From contig CM024763.1 in the NCBI GenBank assembly GCA_014218235.1, positions 89,266,244 through 89,330,243 on the forward strand: a stretch of DNA of 64,000 nt, given 5' to 3'. Within the stretch, counting starts at the first letter, position 1; the number at the start of each line of letters is the position of its first letter. The translations under genes and the position numbers were made by a program. Positions 36,001 to 46,724 of the stretch are shown piece after piece. The DNA comes from Colocasia esculenta (taxonomy: Eukaryota; Streptophyta; Magnoliopsida; Alismatales; Araceae). The notes beneath the pieces are model-generated. The model searched no databases. It was given only the letters and a program-made list of their open reading frames with translations, and was not told the DNA's origin.

Positions 36001-37092
36001 GATGTTGGTGAGTCTGGAAGCCGATGGCGGAGTCTCCTATCAGTTCGTCTGGTGACAGTGAGGTCTATCTGCTTGCTAGTACTCCACCATGTGGTTTGTC
36101 GACGTTGGGAGGTGTCCGGCTCTGGCTTGACCTCAAACATCTTCCGTGCTTCCGTCACGGTGTGCCACATTGTGGAGCATGTGACTCCTAGTTTTTGTGG
36201 CTCCACGTGCGTTTGGTGTCCTTGTCCGACCACGAGGAAGGTCTCGGTGAGACCTAGTGGTGACAGCGGATGCCGTTTCCGCGTGTTGAGGGTTCTCCGT
36301 GTGGGTTTGCTGTCCCTATTGGACCGCGAGGAAGGTCTGAGTGAGGCCTAGTGGTGGCAGTGGATGTTGTTCCGTGTGTTGAGGATTCTCCGCAAGCGTG
36401 TTGTCGCTCAGGCTCTCGTCGCTCGCGTGGATTTTCGGTTGGGTTGGTGACCGGTGCTAGCTGCTTCTAGTAGCGCGAGGCCTTTCCCCTGAGACGTGTG
36501 GTTGGTTTCAGGCGTTTCTCGTGTTGCTATCGGCAACTGTGTACTCTGTCGGGTTTTGTCGGCGATAGAGTGGGTTGCTGATTGGTTGGTCCTAACAGTG
36601 AGGTCTACTGGTGGCTGCAGCCATGTAGTTTTCGGCTGGCGTTCCCTGCTGTGCGGACTGGTTTTGGCATCGCTCGGCACCTGTGGGGTGGTCATTCCGT
36701 CTGGACACCCCACGTGTGGCTGGGGTGAGCCGTTGGTTTCTCGGCTTGGTGCTCCAGGTGTGTTGGAGTGTGTTGTGAGCCGTTCAGTTTTTAGTTGTGT
36801 GGTCCCCATGTGTTGGGAGTCCGTTGTGTGAGTCGTTACTTTTCCGACTTCGCGTGCTTCGCGCATATTTGGCGGTGTGGTTGTGGCCACGGTGAGGTCA
36901 TGGTGGGACTTAGTGGCTCTTCGCACCCGCGCTTTGTATGTTTCGCACGTGTTTGGTTGTGGGGTTGTTGCCACGAGGAAGTCGTGTTGAGACTTAGTGG
37001 CTTCTTCCCGCTGGTCTTACGTTTGCCCCCTATGTTCCGTTTCATGCCTCGGGATCTTTTGGGCTTGCCCCAATTTCGAGGACGAAATTGTC
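33028..37092 (+). other. non-coding internal domain of element E
   Basis: GT-rich on the plus strand, hence many long stop-poor frames in several registers with no domain in any of them. Homologous to G (39990-43312), A and B in the same order: 5' leader, one unit of the CCCC/GGGG repeat (33441-33480), stem-loop array (33620-34223), then a long Cys/Leu/Trp-coding-like tract. Local tandem duplications are unique to this copy: about 93 bp at 36212-36304 and 36305-36398, and about 76 bp at 36856-36931 and 36936-37014. Confidence 0.85.
33620..34223 (+). repeat. stem-loop array of element E
   Basis: About ten hairpins. Clearest: 33620-33647 (GAGCTCTGG / CCTAGAGTTC), 33757-33780 (GTTCTGG / CCAGAAC), about 33790-33817 (GTCCTGG / TCAGGAC) and about 33923-33950 (GGTTCTGG / CCAGGACC with a G-T pair). 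Loops follow TGGNGGTTCT. The last unit (34198-34223) is degraded compared with G. Confidence 0.75.
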
Positions 37093-37106
37093 TTAAGGGG
37101 GTGGGA
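37093..37106 (+). other. polypurine tract, element E
   Basis: TTAAGGGGGTGGGA directly before the 3' LTR, preceded by the cgaggacgaaatt word typical of plant Ty3/gypsy elements. Primes second-strand synthesis. Confidence 0.85.
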
Positions 37107-39917
37107 TGTAAGACCCGGTTTCCCGGCTTCCGTCTGGTGTCGTGGGATGACTGGCCACTGACGCGTCCAAGCTGGGTGATGCGTTGGTGTCGTGTCGGGG
37201 GTGCCCGACGCGACAGTCATCCGTGTCGCGGTGAGCTTGTGGTCGCGCTCTGGTTCTCCGTCGCATCTTACTATCGTGCCTGGTCAATGGGCCGCGACAG
37301 TGTTTTGTCGTGTTATGCTGTCTGGTCGTCTGACGCCTGTCAGAGTGGCAGTGTGTCAGTACGGCTTGTCGTGTTGTCGCGGCGCCCTTGTAGGGCGCGT
37401 TCTTGTCGCGGTCCGTTGACCCGTCGCGTTAAGGTCCGTAACACGATGGGGCAGGCCGTCGCATTCTGGGTGCCGGGGGCTTAAGGCGCAGGCCGGCTAC
37501 CCCTTCCCCCTCTCTCTCCTCTTCTTCCCTTTCCCCTCTTCTCCGGCGGTGGAGAGGCTCCCCTCCGGCATTCGGAGCGTGGTGGCGCCGACGGGCTCGT
37601 GGCGGCGTCGTGGCGCATACGTGGAGCGAGGAGGAGGTGGCCAACCGACATGAAGGGCCCCTCGTGGGTTCGTTCTTCGTGAAAGGTAGGGATTTCCTGT
37701 GCCCTCTCCCATCCGGGTGGATCGGGAGCCCTCGTGGTTTTGTAGATAGCTTTACTGCTTTCCCCATGCTCCCCTCCCCCGTGTGTGCTTGTGTGTGGTT
37801 CGTGGGCGACCCCGGGATTGAGGATCCCGTAGGTCTGCCTCCCTGCTGGTGTCGCGACCGCACGGTGCGTCGCGACATTAGTAGAGGCATCGCCCCTGTC
37901 GGGCGCGACCTTATCGCGGCGCACTTGGCGGTCGCGATAAGGGTTGATATCGCGACCTAGTTTCCCGTCGCGTCAGGGTGGTTGTCGCGACACGCTGCCC
38001 TGTCACATCAGGGCTGTCGCAGTGCCCTTCCCCATCGTGATGGTGTCGCGATGGCCTTGTGGGTCGCGACAGTACCTGTGTTGCCTCAGGTGTTTCCGTG
38101 GGCCCGGTTGTGTGTCGGCATGTGCCCCAGGCAGGCTTTGCCCTTAGGACCTTCTGGTAGGGAACACAGCTGGTTGCCTCCCTGTGTTCAGTGACCGAAG
38201 GTGACACCTTCGTGGCCGTGTCCTGGCAGCAGTTCTAGGAGGGTCGTGTTTGCCTAATAATCGATTGACCGGCGGTCAATCGATTATTAGCAGAGCGACA
38301 GGTTTCCATACTGTCCGGTGGTGTTCCTAGGTTCTAGCCATTTGTGCATGCCTTGGTTGGCCGACGGCCCCTTTTGAGGGTCTGTGCGTGCCTCTCACTC
38401 GCTGGGCTTGTCGTGTGTTACAAGCCAGCGGTTCGGAATGGTTCTTATTGTGCTGCCCTGCCTGTTCGCTCGGTGCTTGGCTCTTGAGGGCTTGTCCCGT
38501 TCAGAGGTTGTCCCCATTTCCTGGGACCCCCGTCCTTGGGAGCCTGTTGAGGGAGTACTCCGGGCTACGAGCGTCCTCGAGTTGACAACCACGTGAGCGG
38601 ACTTTGGAGCTGAGGGGAAAACGAGGTTTGGACAACGGCGCTGAGTCGTTTGTCGAGCTCTCTTGTGTAGGTCTGGGATGCCGAGGGGTTCGGAGTGCTT
38701 TCCTAGCGCAAACCAGACAGTCCCTTGTCTCACTGCCTCTCTCTGCATCGGTTCCGGAGCCACGTAGTGGTGTCAGGCGTGAGGCCGCAGCTTGGCCAGG
38801 CTACGGTGTTGCGTGTGTTGTGTGTTTCTGTGGCGGCTCTGTCTCGCCCTTGCGCAGGGGCGAAGGCAGGAGCTAGGCTAGCGAGCAGAGTGTGCGGACT
38901 GCGGGTCCTCCTCTTGGCTGCTAGCGGCGATGGCTTGGTTGCTGTTGTTGTGACGACGTTTTCCTCACGACGTTTCCGAGTGTTCCTCATTGCCCTAGCT
39001 TGCACGGAGGTTTTAGCCTGGCTGTGCTTAGCTCCCGTGGGCATCATTGGTCTGGCCTTGGGCAGACCCATGCTTCTGGTGGTTCCTGCTTCAGTGTTCA
39101 CTCGGTTCCGTGGTCCCATTCTTGGGTGCCAACCTGTGATGGCACCGGCGTGTGTAGCTTCTCGACCTGGCTGTGTGTTCGGGGCCCGGGGTGGTTCTGC
39201 TTGTGGGCCCTCGACCTTGTAGAGGTCTGAGGTGGCTGTGCTTGCGGTGAAACGTCATTCTCACTTGGTTGTTCTGTGGTCTCGGCAGGTGTGTTGAGCA
39301 CTATTTCCGCTTTGTGCCCGACTATGTTGGTTTATGCAGGAGTCGTATGTGTGCCACGACCTTGGTTGGTGGTCATGACATTGTACTGTTCTCTTCCGCT
39401 GCTTAGTAGTACCATGTTGCACGTGTTCCTCGCTTTATAGCTTTCTAATGTAGTTTCCTATTTTCGGAGTTCCTACTGCTCTGGCTGGTGATGGACTGGT
39501 AATACTTATTGGGCCTTGTTCACGAGGCTCACCCCCCCTACTTCCTTCAGCTAGGGGCTCGTCGTCGTGGGAGCTCGGTGTCGGACGGGTTGCAGAGGCG
39601 GTTGTGGCGCCGTGTGTTGTCAGCAGCAGTGAGAGCGAGCGTTGTGAGCTCTTATAGCCTAAGTAAGTTGAGAGCTATGTCTTGCAAGTCCTTGAGGTAT
39701 GCCCCTTAAGGACTGCACCTTTCTTCTTGTACCTGTACTTTTGCTTGGGATGCATTGTACAACCCTTTTGTATAATGTACAAATTATTATAGTTATTTGA
39801 ACTCAGTACATATCTCACTAGACTTTTTCATATAACCCTTCCGGGTCTTCGGATCCGTGGGTGGCGGCACGACCATCGGGGTCCCCGGCGAGGGGTCCGA
39901 GAGGTCGAGTCGTTACA
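37107..39917 (+). repeat. 3' LTR of element E
   Basis: 2811 bp. Palindrome at 38254-38290 and UUCG hairpin at 39842-39857. Differences from the 5' LTR are nearly all C/T or A/G, many at CpG. Confidence 0.93.
38254..38290. repeat. perfect 37-bp LTR palindrome, E 3' LTR
   Basis: Same 18-bp arms and single-base centre as at 31352-31388. Confidence 0.95.
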
Positions 39918-39974
39918 GTGCCAGCACGACCTTCGGGGGTCCCTGGCGGGGGTCCTGGAGGTCGGGTCGTAACA
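39918..39974 (+). repeat. G 5' LTR, part 3 of 3
   Basis: Begins with the duplicated gtgcc and ends GTCGTAACA before a primer site. Together the three parts make an LTR of about 2.96 kb (target bases counted once). Confidence 0.85.
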
Positions 39975-39975
39975 G

Positions 39976-39987
39976 TGGTATCAGAGC
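39976..39987 (+). other. primer binding site, element G
   Basis: TGGTATCAGAGC, a perfect initiator-tRNA-Met complement one base after the LTR end. Confidence 0.9.
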
Positions 39988-40330
39988 TCAGGGTCCAACG
40001 AGATTTGTAATGAGTTAATAACTATGGTTGTCCCAAAGAAAGGTACTCGTGCGCTGCTGGCCCGTCCGTTTATAGTTGTCGTTAGGTGAGCTTTTGGTCT
40101 TTATTGTAGGTGGATAGCTTTCCAGCAAGGTCCGAGTGTGAGCTGTAGGAGAGCGTTGCTGTTGTTGCTGGGTGCGCATGCTTCGAGCGTGGTTGCTGGT
40201 TCGCTCGTGCTGCGGTTGGGTTCGTCGACGCCCTGCACGTCCGTGTGGGTGTGTCGCAAAGGCTGAGAGAGCCTACGTGTGGTGTGGCCTTCACTGGTGT
40301 AGGGTTATGGTCTGCGGAACTTGTAGAAGG

Positions 40331-40451
40331 TGTCCTTGCCTTGTTGGCTGTCCCCTTCTTGTTGGGGTGTGTCCTTGTTGGATGTCCCCTTCTTGTGGGG
40401 TGAGTCCTTGTTGGATGTCCCCTTATTGTTGGGGTGTGTGTTGTTGGCTGT
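40331..40451 (+). repeat. 33-37 bp tandem repeat, element G
   Basis: Three full units of gtccttgttgg-atgtcccctt-cttgttgggg form and a partial fourth. Each unit can form a CCCC...GGGG hairpin. Confidence 0.75.
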
Positions 40452-40611
40452 GTGTTTGGCCTTGCGTGCCTGTGCGCCGTTGGGCGTTGTGCTCTACTCA
40501 GTCGGCATCTTTGCTCGAGCTAAGTAGATGCTTTGTGTGTTGTGTTGCACCGTTGGTTGAGCGTTCCAACACCTATTTGTTGTTGTTGTCGGCCTGGTGC
40601 TGACTGATTGT

Positions 40612-41243
40612 GAACTCTGGTGAGGTGCTCCCGGAGTTCTTCTCTATTGGTTCTGGTAGAGGTGAGGTTTTCCCCAGAACTTAGTTGTGCTCGTTTCTGG
40701 TTGTTGCGGCGTTGCCCTCTGGTTGAGGTGCATCGCTTGGCTGCTGTGTTCTGGTGGTGTTTCCCAAAACTAGTTGTTGTTGTCCTAGTGAGAGTTCCTC
40801 TCCCTCTGGGACTGCTTCTGTGCTCGTTGAAGTCTTCCGTTGTGTTGCCTCCTTGGTTTGAGGCCTCTGTTGTCTGGTTGGTTGCCACTGCATTGCCCTC
40901 GAGGTTGAGGTGCATCGCTTGGTTGCCCTGTGTTCTGGTGCGGTTTCCCAAAATTGTTGATTGTTGTCCTGGTGAGGTTCATCTCAGGATGGTTTCGGGC
41001 TTGTTTCTGCCGGTTGTTGTGCTACCTCAGGGTTGAGGTATGCTGTTGTTGTGTTGGCCGTTGCGTTCTGGTGGGTTTTCCGAGAACGATGCCTTGGTGG
41101 TTCTGGTGGAGGTTCTCCCAGAACCAGTTTGTGTTGCTTTCGCTGTCTGTGGTGTTCTCTCCGTTGGCCGTTTGTTTGGGCTGCGTTCTGGTGATGGTTC
41201 CCAGAACGGCTCTTGACGCTTTGGGTGGAGGCTCTTCCCAAAG
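40612..41243 (+). repeat. stem-loop array of element G
   Basis: Ten hairpins. Best: 40612-40639 (GAACTCTGG / CCCGGAGTTC, one G-T), 40650-40680 (GTTCTGG / CCAGAAC), about 40782-40811 (GTCCTAG / CTGGGAC), 41098-41126 (TGGTTCTGG / CCAGAACCA, 9 bp perfect), about 41184-41207 (CGTTCTGG / CCAGAACG, 8 bp perfect), about 41218-41243 (GCTTTGGG / CCCAAAGC, 8 bp perfect). Stem sequences change between units while remaining complementary; the loop keeps TGG-GGTTCT. Confidence 0.8.
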
Positions 41244-43313
41244 CTGCCTTGTGTGTTTTGCTGGTTGCTGCACTCTCGGTGGAGATGAGCTATCGTTGTC
41301 GCCAGTCAAAATGTCCTTGTTGCAGTCTGCTTGGGAGTTGTCGGTCAAGGTGTGGTGCCTCTGACCGTGTGTCTGGTCGTGGTGCTGGCCAGTTTGTCTT
41401 CCTGATCATTTTTCGGGTTTCCTGGCTGCGCTGGTGGGACTTCATGTTTCCCTAGGATCGGGAGGTTGGCTTAGTTTCTCGCGCCCTATGGGCTCTACTA
41501 GATGGTGGTTTGGTGAGTGCCATGGGTGTCTGCCTGGCTATGCCTCTTGTGGGAGTGCTAGCCTCGTGTCTTGGTTTCCTCTTTCGAGTGAGGGAGAGGC
41601 CGGTTGTGTGCATTCTTCCTCTGCTTTCCATGGGTTGCTCGGGGTGGCAGTGCTTTCACATGACATTTGGTGCCATGTCGTGCAGCGTGGCGACCTTTGT
41701 GGTGAAGGTCCCTCCCCTTGCGTTGTTTTGAGGTTGAGCTGGTTGCTCCCCTCGTATGCGTGGTTTCCTTGTGGTCCGATTGGTTGTGGTAACCTATTGT
41801 CCCGTCTCTTGCTATGCTGGTTTCTTGTCGCCTGATTGGACGATGTAGGGCAGCGTGCCCTATGTTCAGTCTGGGGCGGCACCGGGTGTTCTTCTGTTTG
41901 GCTTGCTTGTGCAGGCATCGTTCTAGTGTGTGTTTCTGCTTGTGCCTCAACTGTGCTTGGAGGCACTTGTCGCTATTTGGTGTATGGCCCTCTCCGCCTG
42001 CGTGGTGGGAGCGGTGCCTTGTGTGGTGTGCTTCAAAGAGCCAATGTGATTGTTGCGCTCTTGAAGCTGCTGGTTCTCCGCATGTTCTGCCTATGTGGGT
42101 CTCTGGTGAGAGTCCCCTTCGGTTGGCCTTGAGTCGTTTCAGGCCGTTGGTGCAGTTGTGTACTGCACCTTGGGTGTTGTTCTATCTCGATGTTCTGTGT
42201 CTTTGTGCCTTAAAGGGGTTCGGGGCCGGTGTGGCCTGTCCTGCCCATTTTGGCTTGCGGCTCCTTGTGTGTGGCTTTTGGCAGGTGTCCTGTGGAGATT
42301 CCTCCCTTTTAGCAGTGCTGTTTCGGCCTGTGGTTCAACTGTGTTGCACCCTGCCTGGTTTTGGTGCTTGTGGTCGCACCATGTGCTCGTGCTCAGGTGG
42401 TTTGTTTTGTTCCGTTTGGGGCCTGGGTGCATTGTGTTGTACCTTGGGTGGCTCCAGGTGCTTGTGTTGGCACCATGTGTTGTGCCGTGTGTCCTGATCG
42501 TAAGCTTCGTACGTCGCTTCGCAAGTTTGCTCAGTGTTCGAGGTGTTGAGCTTTCCGCCTCTAGGACACATTGTGCTGGTCGTGCCTTGTGGTTGTACCG
42601 TTACTGTTGTAGGGTGGCTGCTTTGCCTTGTCTAGGTAGCCCTATCGGTGGTACGCCAGATGTTGGTCCCGGCCTGTGTTCTAGTTTTGCCCTCTCGCTT
42701 GGGAGCGAGGGTGCTCGGTTGGGGTACCCTATTTCGGTTTGGATCCCCCCTGAGGTCAACGTGCTGTCCTCGACCTCTGCTATTGTTTTGATTTTCGTGT
42801 GGTTTGTCGACGTCTCGAGCTGCTTGGCTTTGCCAACCTCAGACGTCTTCTTGGGTTTTGCCTCTGTGTGTGTGCCTGTGGAGCGAGTGTTTTAGCTTTC
42901 TGTGGCTCCACAGTCGTTGTGTGTCCTTGTCGAACCACAAGGACGATCTAGGTGTGATCTAGTGGTGCCGGCAGACACTGCCTGGCTTGCCGTGGTTTTC
43001 TCCACGTGTGTGTTTTTTGCTTGGCTTTGGGTCACCCTTAAGAAACTCTCGTTTGGCCTTACCGTAGGTGCTAGCTATTGCTAGTTGTGCAGAGCCATTC
43101 AGCGGAGTCTTGTGGATGACCTCTTGGTGTTTTCCTCGGTTGTCGTCCGTAGCTGGGACCTTTGTCTTGTCGTTGGCGACAGAGTGAGTTACTGACCGGT
43201 TAGTCTCAATGGTGTGGTCTGTTGAGGGCTTAGTCGCATGGTTTTCGGCTGGTAGTTTCAGTGTTTTCTGGTCGGCTTGATGTGCTCTGTGCCTGTGGAG
43301 TTGTCGGCATCTG

Positions 43314-44939
43314 CTTCTGGGGGTTCTTGAAGGGGTGTCGTGCATGCCTACGGCCGCTAGGCTTGTCTTGGTTACAAGTCAGTTGTGCCCGTTTCTGTGG
43401 TGGTTGCCCCGCCAGTTCTCTTTTCGCCCGGTGCTAGGCACTTGAGGGCTTGTCCGTGAGACAAGTTGTTACCGTTACCTGGGACCCCTAGCCCCGCGCG
43501 TCTGTTAGAGGGAGTTCTCCGGGCGGCAGGCGTGCTCAAGTTTCGGACTTGGAGCGGAAGCGGAAAACAGTGTGGACAGCAGCGTAGAGTCGTTTGTATA
43601 GCTCTCTTAGATGGTCTGAATCTCTGAGGTGGTTCTGGTGCTCTTCCGGTGCGGACCAGTTCGTCCTTCTCACTGCCTCGCTCTACATTGGTTCCGGAGC
43701 CATGTAGGGAGGTCAGGTGTGGGGCCGCAGTTCGGCCGGACTGCGGTGGTTGTGGTTGTGGTTGCTTAGTCCACGCGTCTCACTCCGATGGGAGGGGAGA
43801 CTTGGACTAAGGCACTTTTGGCGGTGGCTTGGTTGTTCTTGCTGTGACGTTGCTTCACACGCTGTTTCGAGATTGGGTTTCTCGTCGCCCTAGTTTGCAC
43901 GGTGGTTGTAGCCTAGCCATGTCTAGTTCTGCGAGTTTGGTTGGTTTTGCCTCATGGGCCGTGGTTAGTGGTTTCCGCTCTGTGGGTTCTCTCGGGGTGT
44001 CTTGTGTAGGCACCCAACTGTTGTTTCGGTAACCCGTTCCTTAGTGCCGGCTGTGGTGGCACCAGAGTGTGTAGTTCCCTGACCTCGTGGGGTGCCCGAG
44101 GTGTAGGGTGGTTCTATTTGTGGGCCCTCGACCTTGTGGAGGTCTGAGGTGGCCATGCCTGTGGTGAGACGTTGCTTCTCACATGGTTGTTTGGTGTCTC
44201 TCGTGGTGACACCTAGTTGTTCCATCCTGACCTCGTGGAGGTCTGGGATGTTGGGTGCTTGTGTCGTGAGACTCTGGTCTCGCGAGGCCAGTCCAGTTTT
44301 CCGTAAGCTTCTTTGTCTCGACGGGGTATGTGCCGAGGGTTTGCTTCCACATTGTATTGCTCTGGCCCGACCTGGTTGTGGGTCATGGCATTTCTCTAGT
44401 TGCTTCCGCATGTGTTTGACTCTAGTGGTTCTGCGGGAGTCGTCTTTGGCCTTACCCGGGTTGTGGTCGAGGCATTTCTCTGTTTTCGCTACTTTGTAGT
44501 ACTCTGTGGTATGCGTTTCTCACTTAACTGCTTTGTAGAGTAGTTTTGCTTCTGCTTGTTGGAGTTCCTGCTGCTATGGCTGGTAAGGGACTGGTTATCC
44601 CTACTGAGCCTTGTTCGCGAGGCTCAGCCCCCTACTCTCTTCAAGTAGGGACTCGCTGTCGCAAGAGTTCATTTCCGGACGGTCGTGTTGGCGGTTTGTT
44701 GCACCGTGCATTGCCTTGAGTTATGAGCATGAGTGCTCTTGTAGCGTACTTTTTGTACTTTTATTTGGGACATGTTGTACTTAATTTCTTTATTAATGCA
44801 GACTTTCTTGTTATAGTTATTTGAATTCATTGCTTATCTCACTGGACTAAATTCTAACCCTTCCGGGTCTTCGAATCCATGGGTGACGGCACGACCTTCG
44901 GGGGTCCCTGACGGGGGTCCGGGAGGTCGGGTCGTTACA
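43314..44939 (+). repeat. 3' LTR of element G, 5'-truncated
   Basis: Matches 28557-30192 plus the 39923-39974 end; ends GGTCGTTACA. Its UUCG hairpin (44864-44879) has lost two pairs. The region that would hold the palindrome is deleted. The next bases, caaag, are inside the RT of element J. Confidence 0.85.
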
Positions 44940-46720
44940 CAAAGCCTTCAATAAATCACCTGTAATAGCCTGCTAAGCCAAGAAAACACCTGATCTCTGA
45001 TGGTGTCCTTAGAGTCTCCCACTTTAACACCACCTGAACTTCGCCGGATCAACAGCAACTCCAGTGCCTGAGATAACATGCGGAAGGAAATGAACCTCGC
45101 GCATTCAAAAGTCGCACTTGCTGAACTTTGCATACAGCTTGTGCTCTCGGAGAACCTCCAAAACAACCCTCAAATGCTCACGGTGTGTAGCCTCATCAAG
45201 AGAATAGACTAACACATCGTTAATGAACACCACTACAAAGCTATCCAAATATGGTCTAAACACCCTGTTCATGAGATCCATGAAGGCTGCAGGGGTGTTA
45301 GTTAGACCAAATGGAAGCACAAGAAACTCATAGTGTCCATAACGAGTCCTGAAAGCAGTCTTGGACACATCTTCACCCTTAATCCTCAACTAATGATAGC
45401 CGGACCACAGATCTATCTTAGAAAACACCGATGCATTCTGCAGCTGATCGAACAAATCATCTATCTGCGGCAAAGGATACCTATTCTTCACTGTCACCTA
45501 GTTGAGCTTCATGTAGTCAATACACAGCCTGAGGGAACCATCCTTTTTCTTCACGAACAATACAGGTGCACCCTATGGTGGCACACTAGGGTGAATGAAT
45601 CCCTTATCCAGCAAATCCTGCAACTGCTTCCTCAGCTCGGCTAACTCCGTAGGTGCCATCCGATATGGAGCCTTAGAGATAGGAGAGGTTCCTGGAAGCA
45701 ACTCTATGGTGAACTCTATCTCCCTAGTCGGTGGCAATCCAGACAAATCATCAGGAAACACGTCTTGAAACTTCTGCACTACTTCAATCTCCTTAAGGGT
45801 AGGTGACTGATCGGCCTTTGGAACTAAGACCACACTGATAAGAAAAGCATCACAACCCTTGTTCACCATCCTCATCGCCTTCATGGCGGAGATCACAAAC
45901 CTTCCCGCTAAGTTCCTTGGCAATGGATGTGAGAACTCATCCTCACCAGGAATACGGAAAGTAATCTTCTTCCCTCTACAATCCACCAAGGCATAATGTT
46001 GATCCTCAAGCCAATCCAGACCAAGTATGGCATCATAGTCCTTCATCTTAAGCAAGTAGAAGCACCCAAACAAGCCTCGGTCCTCAATGCACATAGGTAA
46101 AGATGGAATACACTTCCTGATCGCTACCGTACTTTCTGGTGTGTGCACAGATAAAGGGACTTCTAACTCTTCTGCCTCCACTCCAGACTCTGCTGCTAAC
46201 TACTTGGCAAACTGCTCGGAAATAAATGAGTGTGTGGCACCCGTATCAAACAATACCCGAGCATGCACACCCATGACTAGAACCGTACCTTCCATGACGT
46301 TCTCGGCCTGCTCTACATCCTCTCGTGCTAGTGCAAACACTGAAGCTTGGGCTCGAGGCCTTCCTGGTCTCTCGGTCACTGGTGCTGTTGCCGCTGCCAC
46401 TGCTGGGGCTAGTGCTCCTCTCTGAACACCCTGCTGAAGTCTGGGGCAATCTCTGATCTGGTGCTCGATATTGCCACACTTGAGACACTTCCCTGCTAGC
46501 TTCCAACACTCGGTGTCGTCATGTGCCCTTCCACAATGAGGACACATCTTCTTGTCGCTAGCCGTGAAGCTGGGTGACTGTGGCGTAACTGCCTGCTGAC
46601 TCGATGCCGCTGGACGCTGGGGTCACTGGTACGCTGCCTTCTTCCTATCCTACCTCTGGAAAGGTGGCGTGGACCTCTTCTGAACTGCCCTCTTCTCTTC
46701 CAAGTACTGGTCCATCTCGC
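44940..46720 (-). pseudogene. pol: zinc knuckle, protease and RT of element J
   Basis: From the 5' end on the minus strand: CPHCGRAHDDTEC and CLKCGNIEHQIRDC knuckles, protease LFDTGATHSFIS with intact Asp-Thr-Gly, ILGLDWL, then RT with FPDDLSGLPP, YRMAP and KKKDGSLR. The protease-RT frame is continuous where I has lost a base, so J shows the ancestral joint (NKGCDAF). The RT catalytic box reads FINDVLVYS: the first Asp of F-I-D-D is Asn, which should abolish polymerisation. Stops interrupt at FAK*, PP*GAP, LN*VTV, YH*LR and CDF*. It ends in the GLAGYYRRFI region at the G junction. Confidence 0.9.
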
Positions 46721-46724
46721 TCTC

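Larger units (their letters stand above)
30193..39917 (+). mobile_element. element E: complete LARD-type non-autonomous retrotransposon
   Basis: 9725 bp: LTRs 30193-33013 and 37107-39917, primer site 33016-33027, purine tract 37093-37106, and 4.1 kb of internal DNA with no gag, protease, RT, RNase H or integrase in any frame. Flanked by gtggc and gtgcc, a target duplication with one later change. Long LTRs plus conserved non-coding internal DNA is the definition of a large retrotransposon derivative (LARD). Its LTRs differ by about 10 percent in two short hand-compared stretches, nearly all transitions. It must have been moved by proteins of another element. Confidence 0.93.
39988..43313 (+). 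mobile_element. LARD internal domain of element G, 3'-deleted
   Basis: Non-coding and collinear with E and A. Contains the 33-37 bp tandem repeat (40331-40451), the stem-loop array (40612-41243) and a GT-rich tract matching B from 42206. At about 43313 it jumps from internal sequence (as at B 18411) straight into the middle of an LTR (as at 28557). A deletion thus removed the internal 3' end, the purine tract and the first part of the 3' LTR. Confidence 0.85.

Noticed and set aside
39976..39987. TGGTATCAGAGC as part of a tRNA gene
   Set aside because: Only the 12 bases complementary to a tRNA 3' end are present, always directly after an LTR, so these are primer binding sites.
40612..41243. 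Regularly repeated short palindromes resembling a CRISPR array
   Set aside because: Repeats are degenerate and unevenly spaced, there are no unique spacers or cas genes, and the array lies between an LTR primer site and an LTR in plant DNA.
41814..42497. 227-codon frame in G with an N-terminal match in A
   Set aside because: A one-base difference between A and G changes frame partway, so the reading frame is not conserved as a protein would be.
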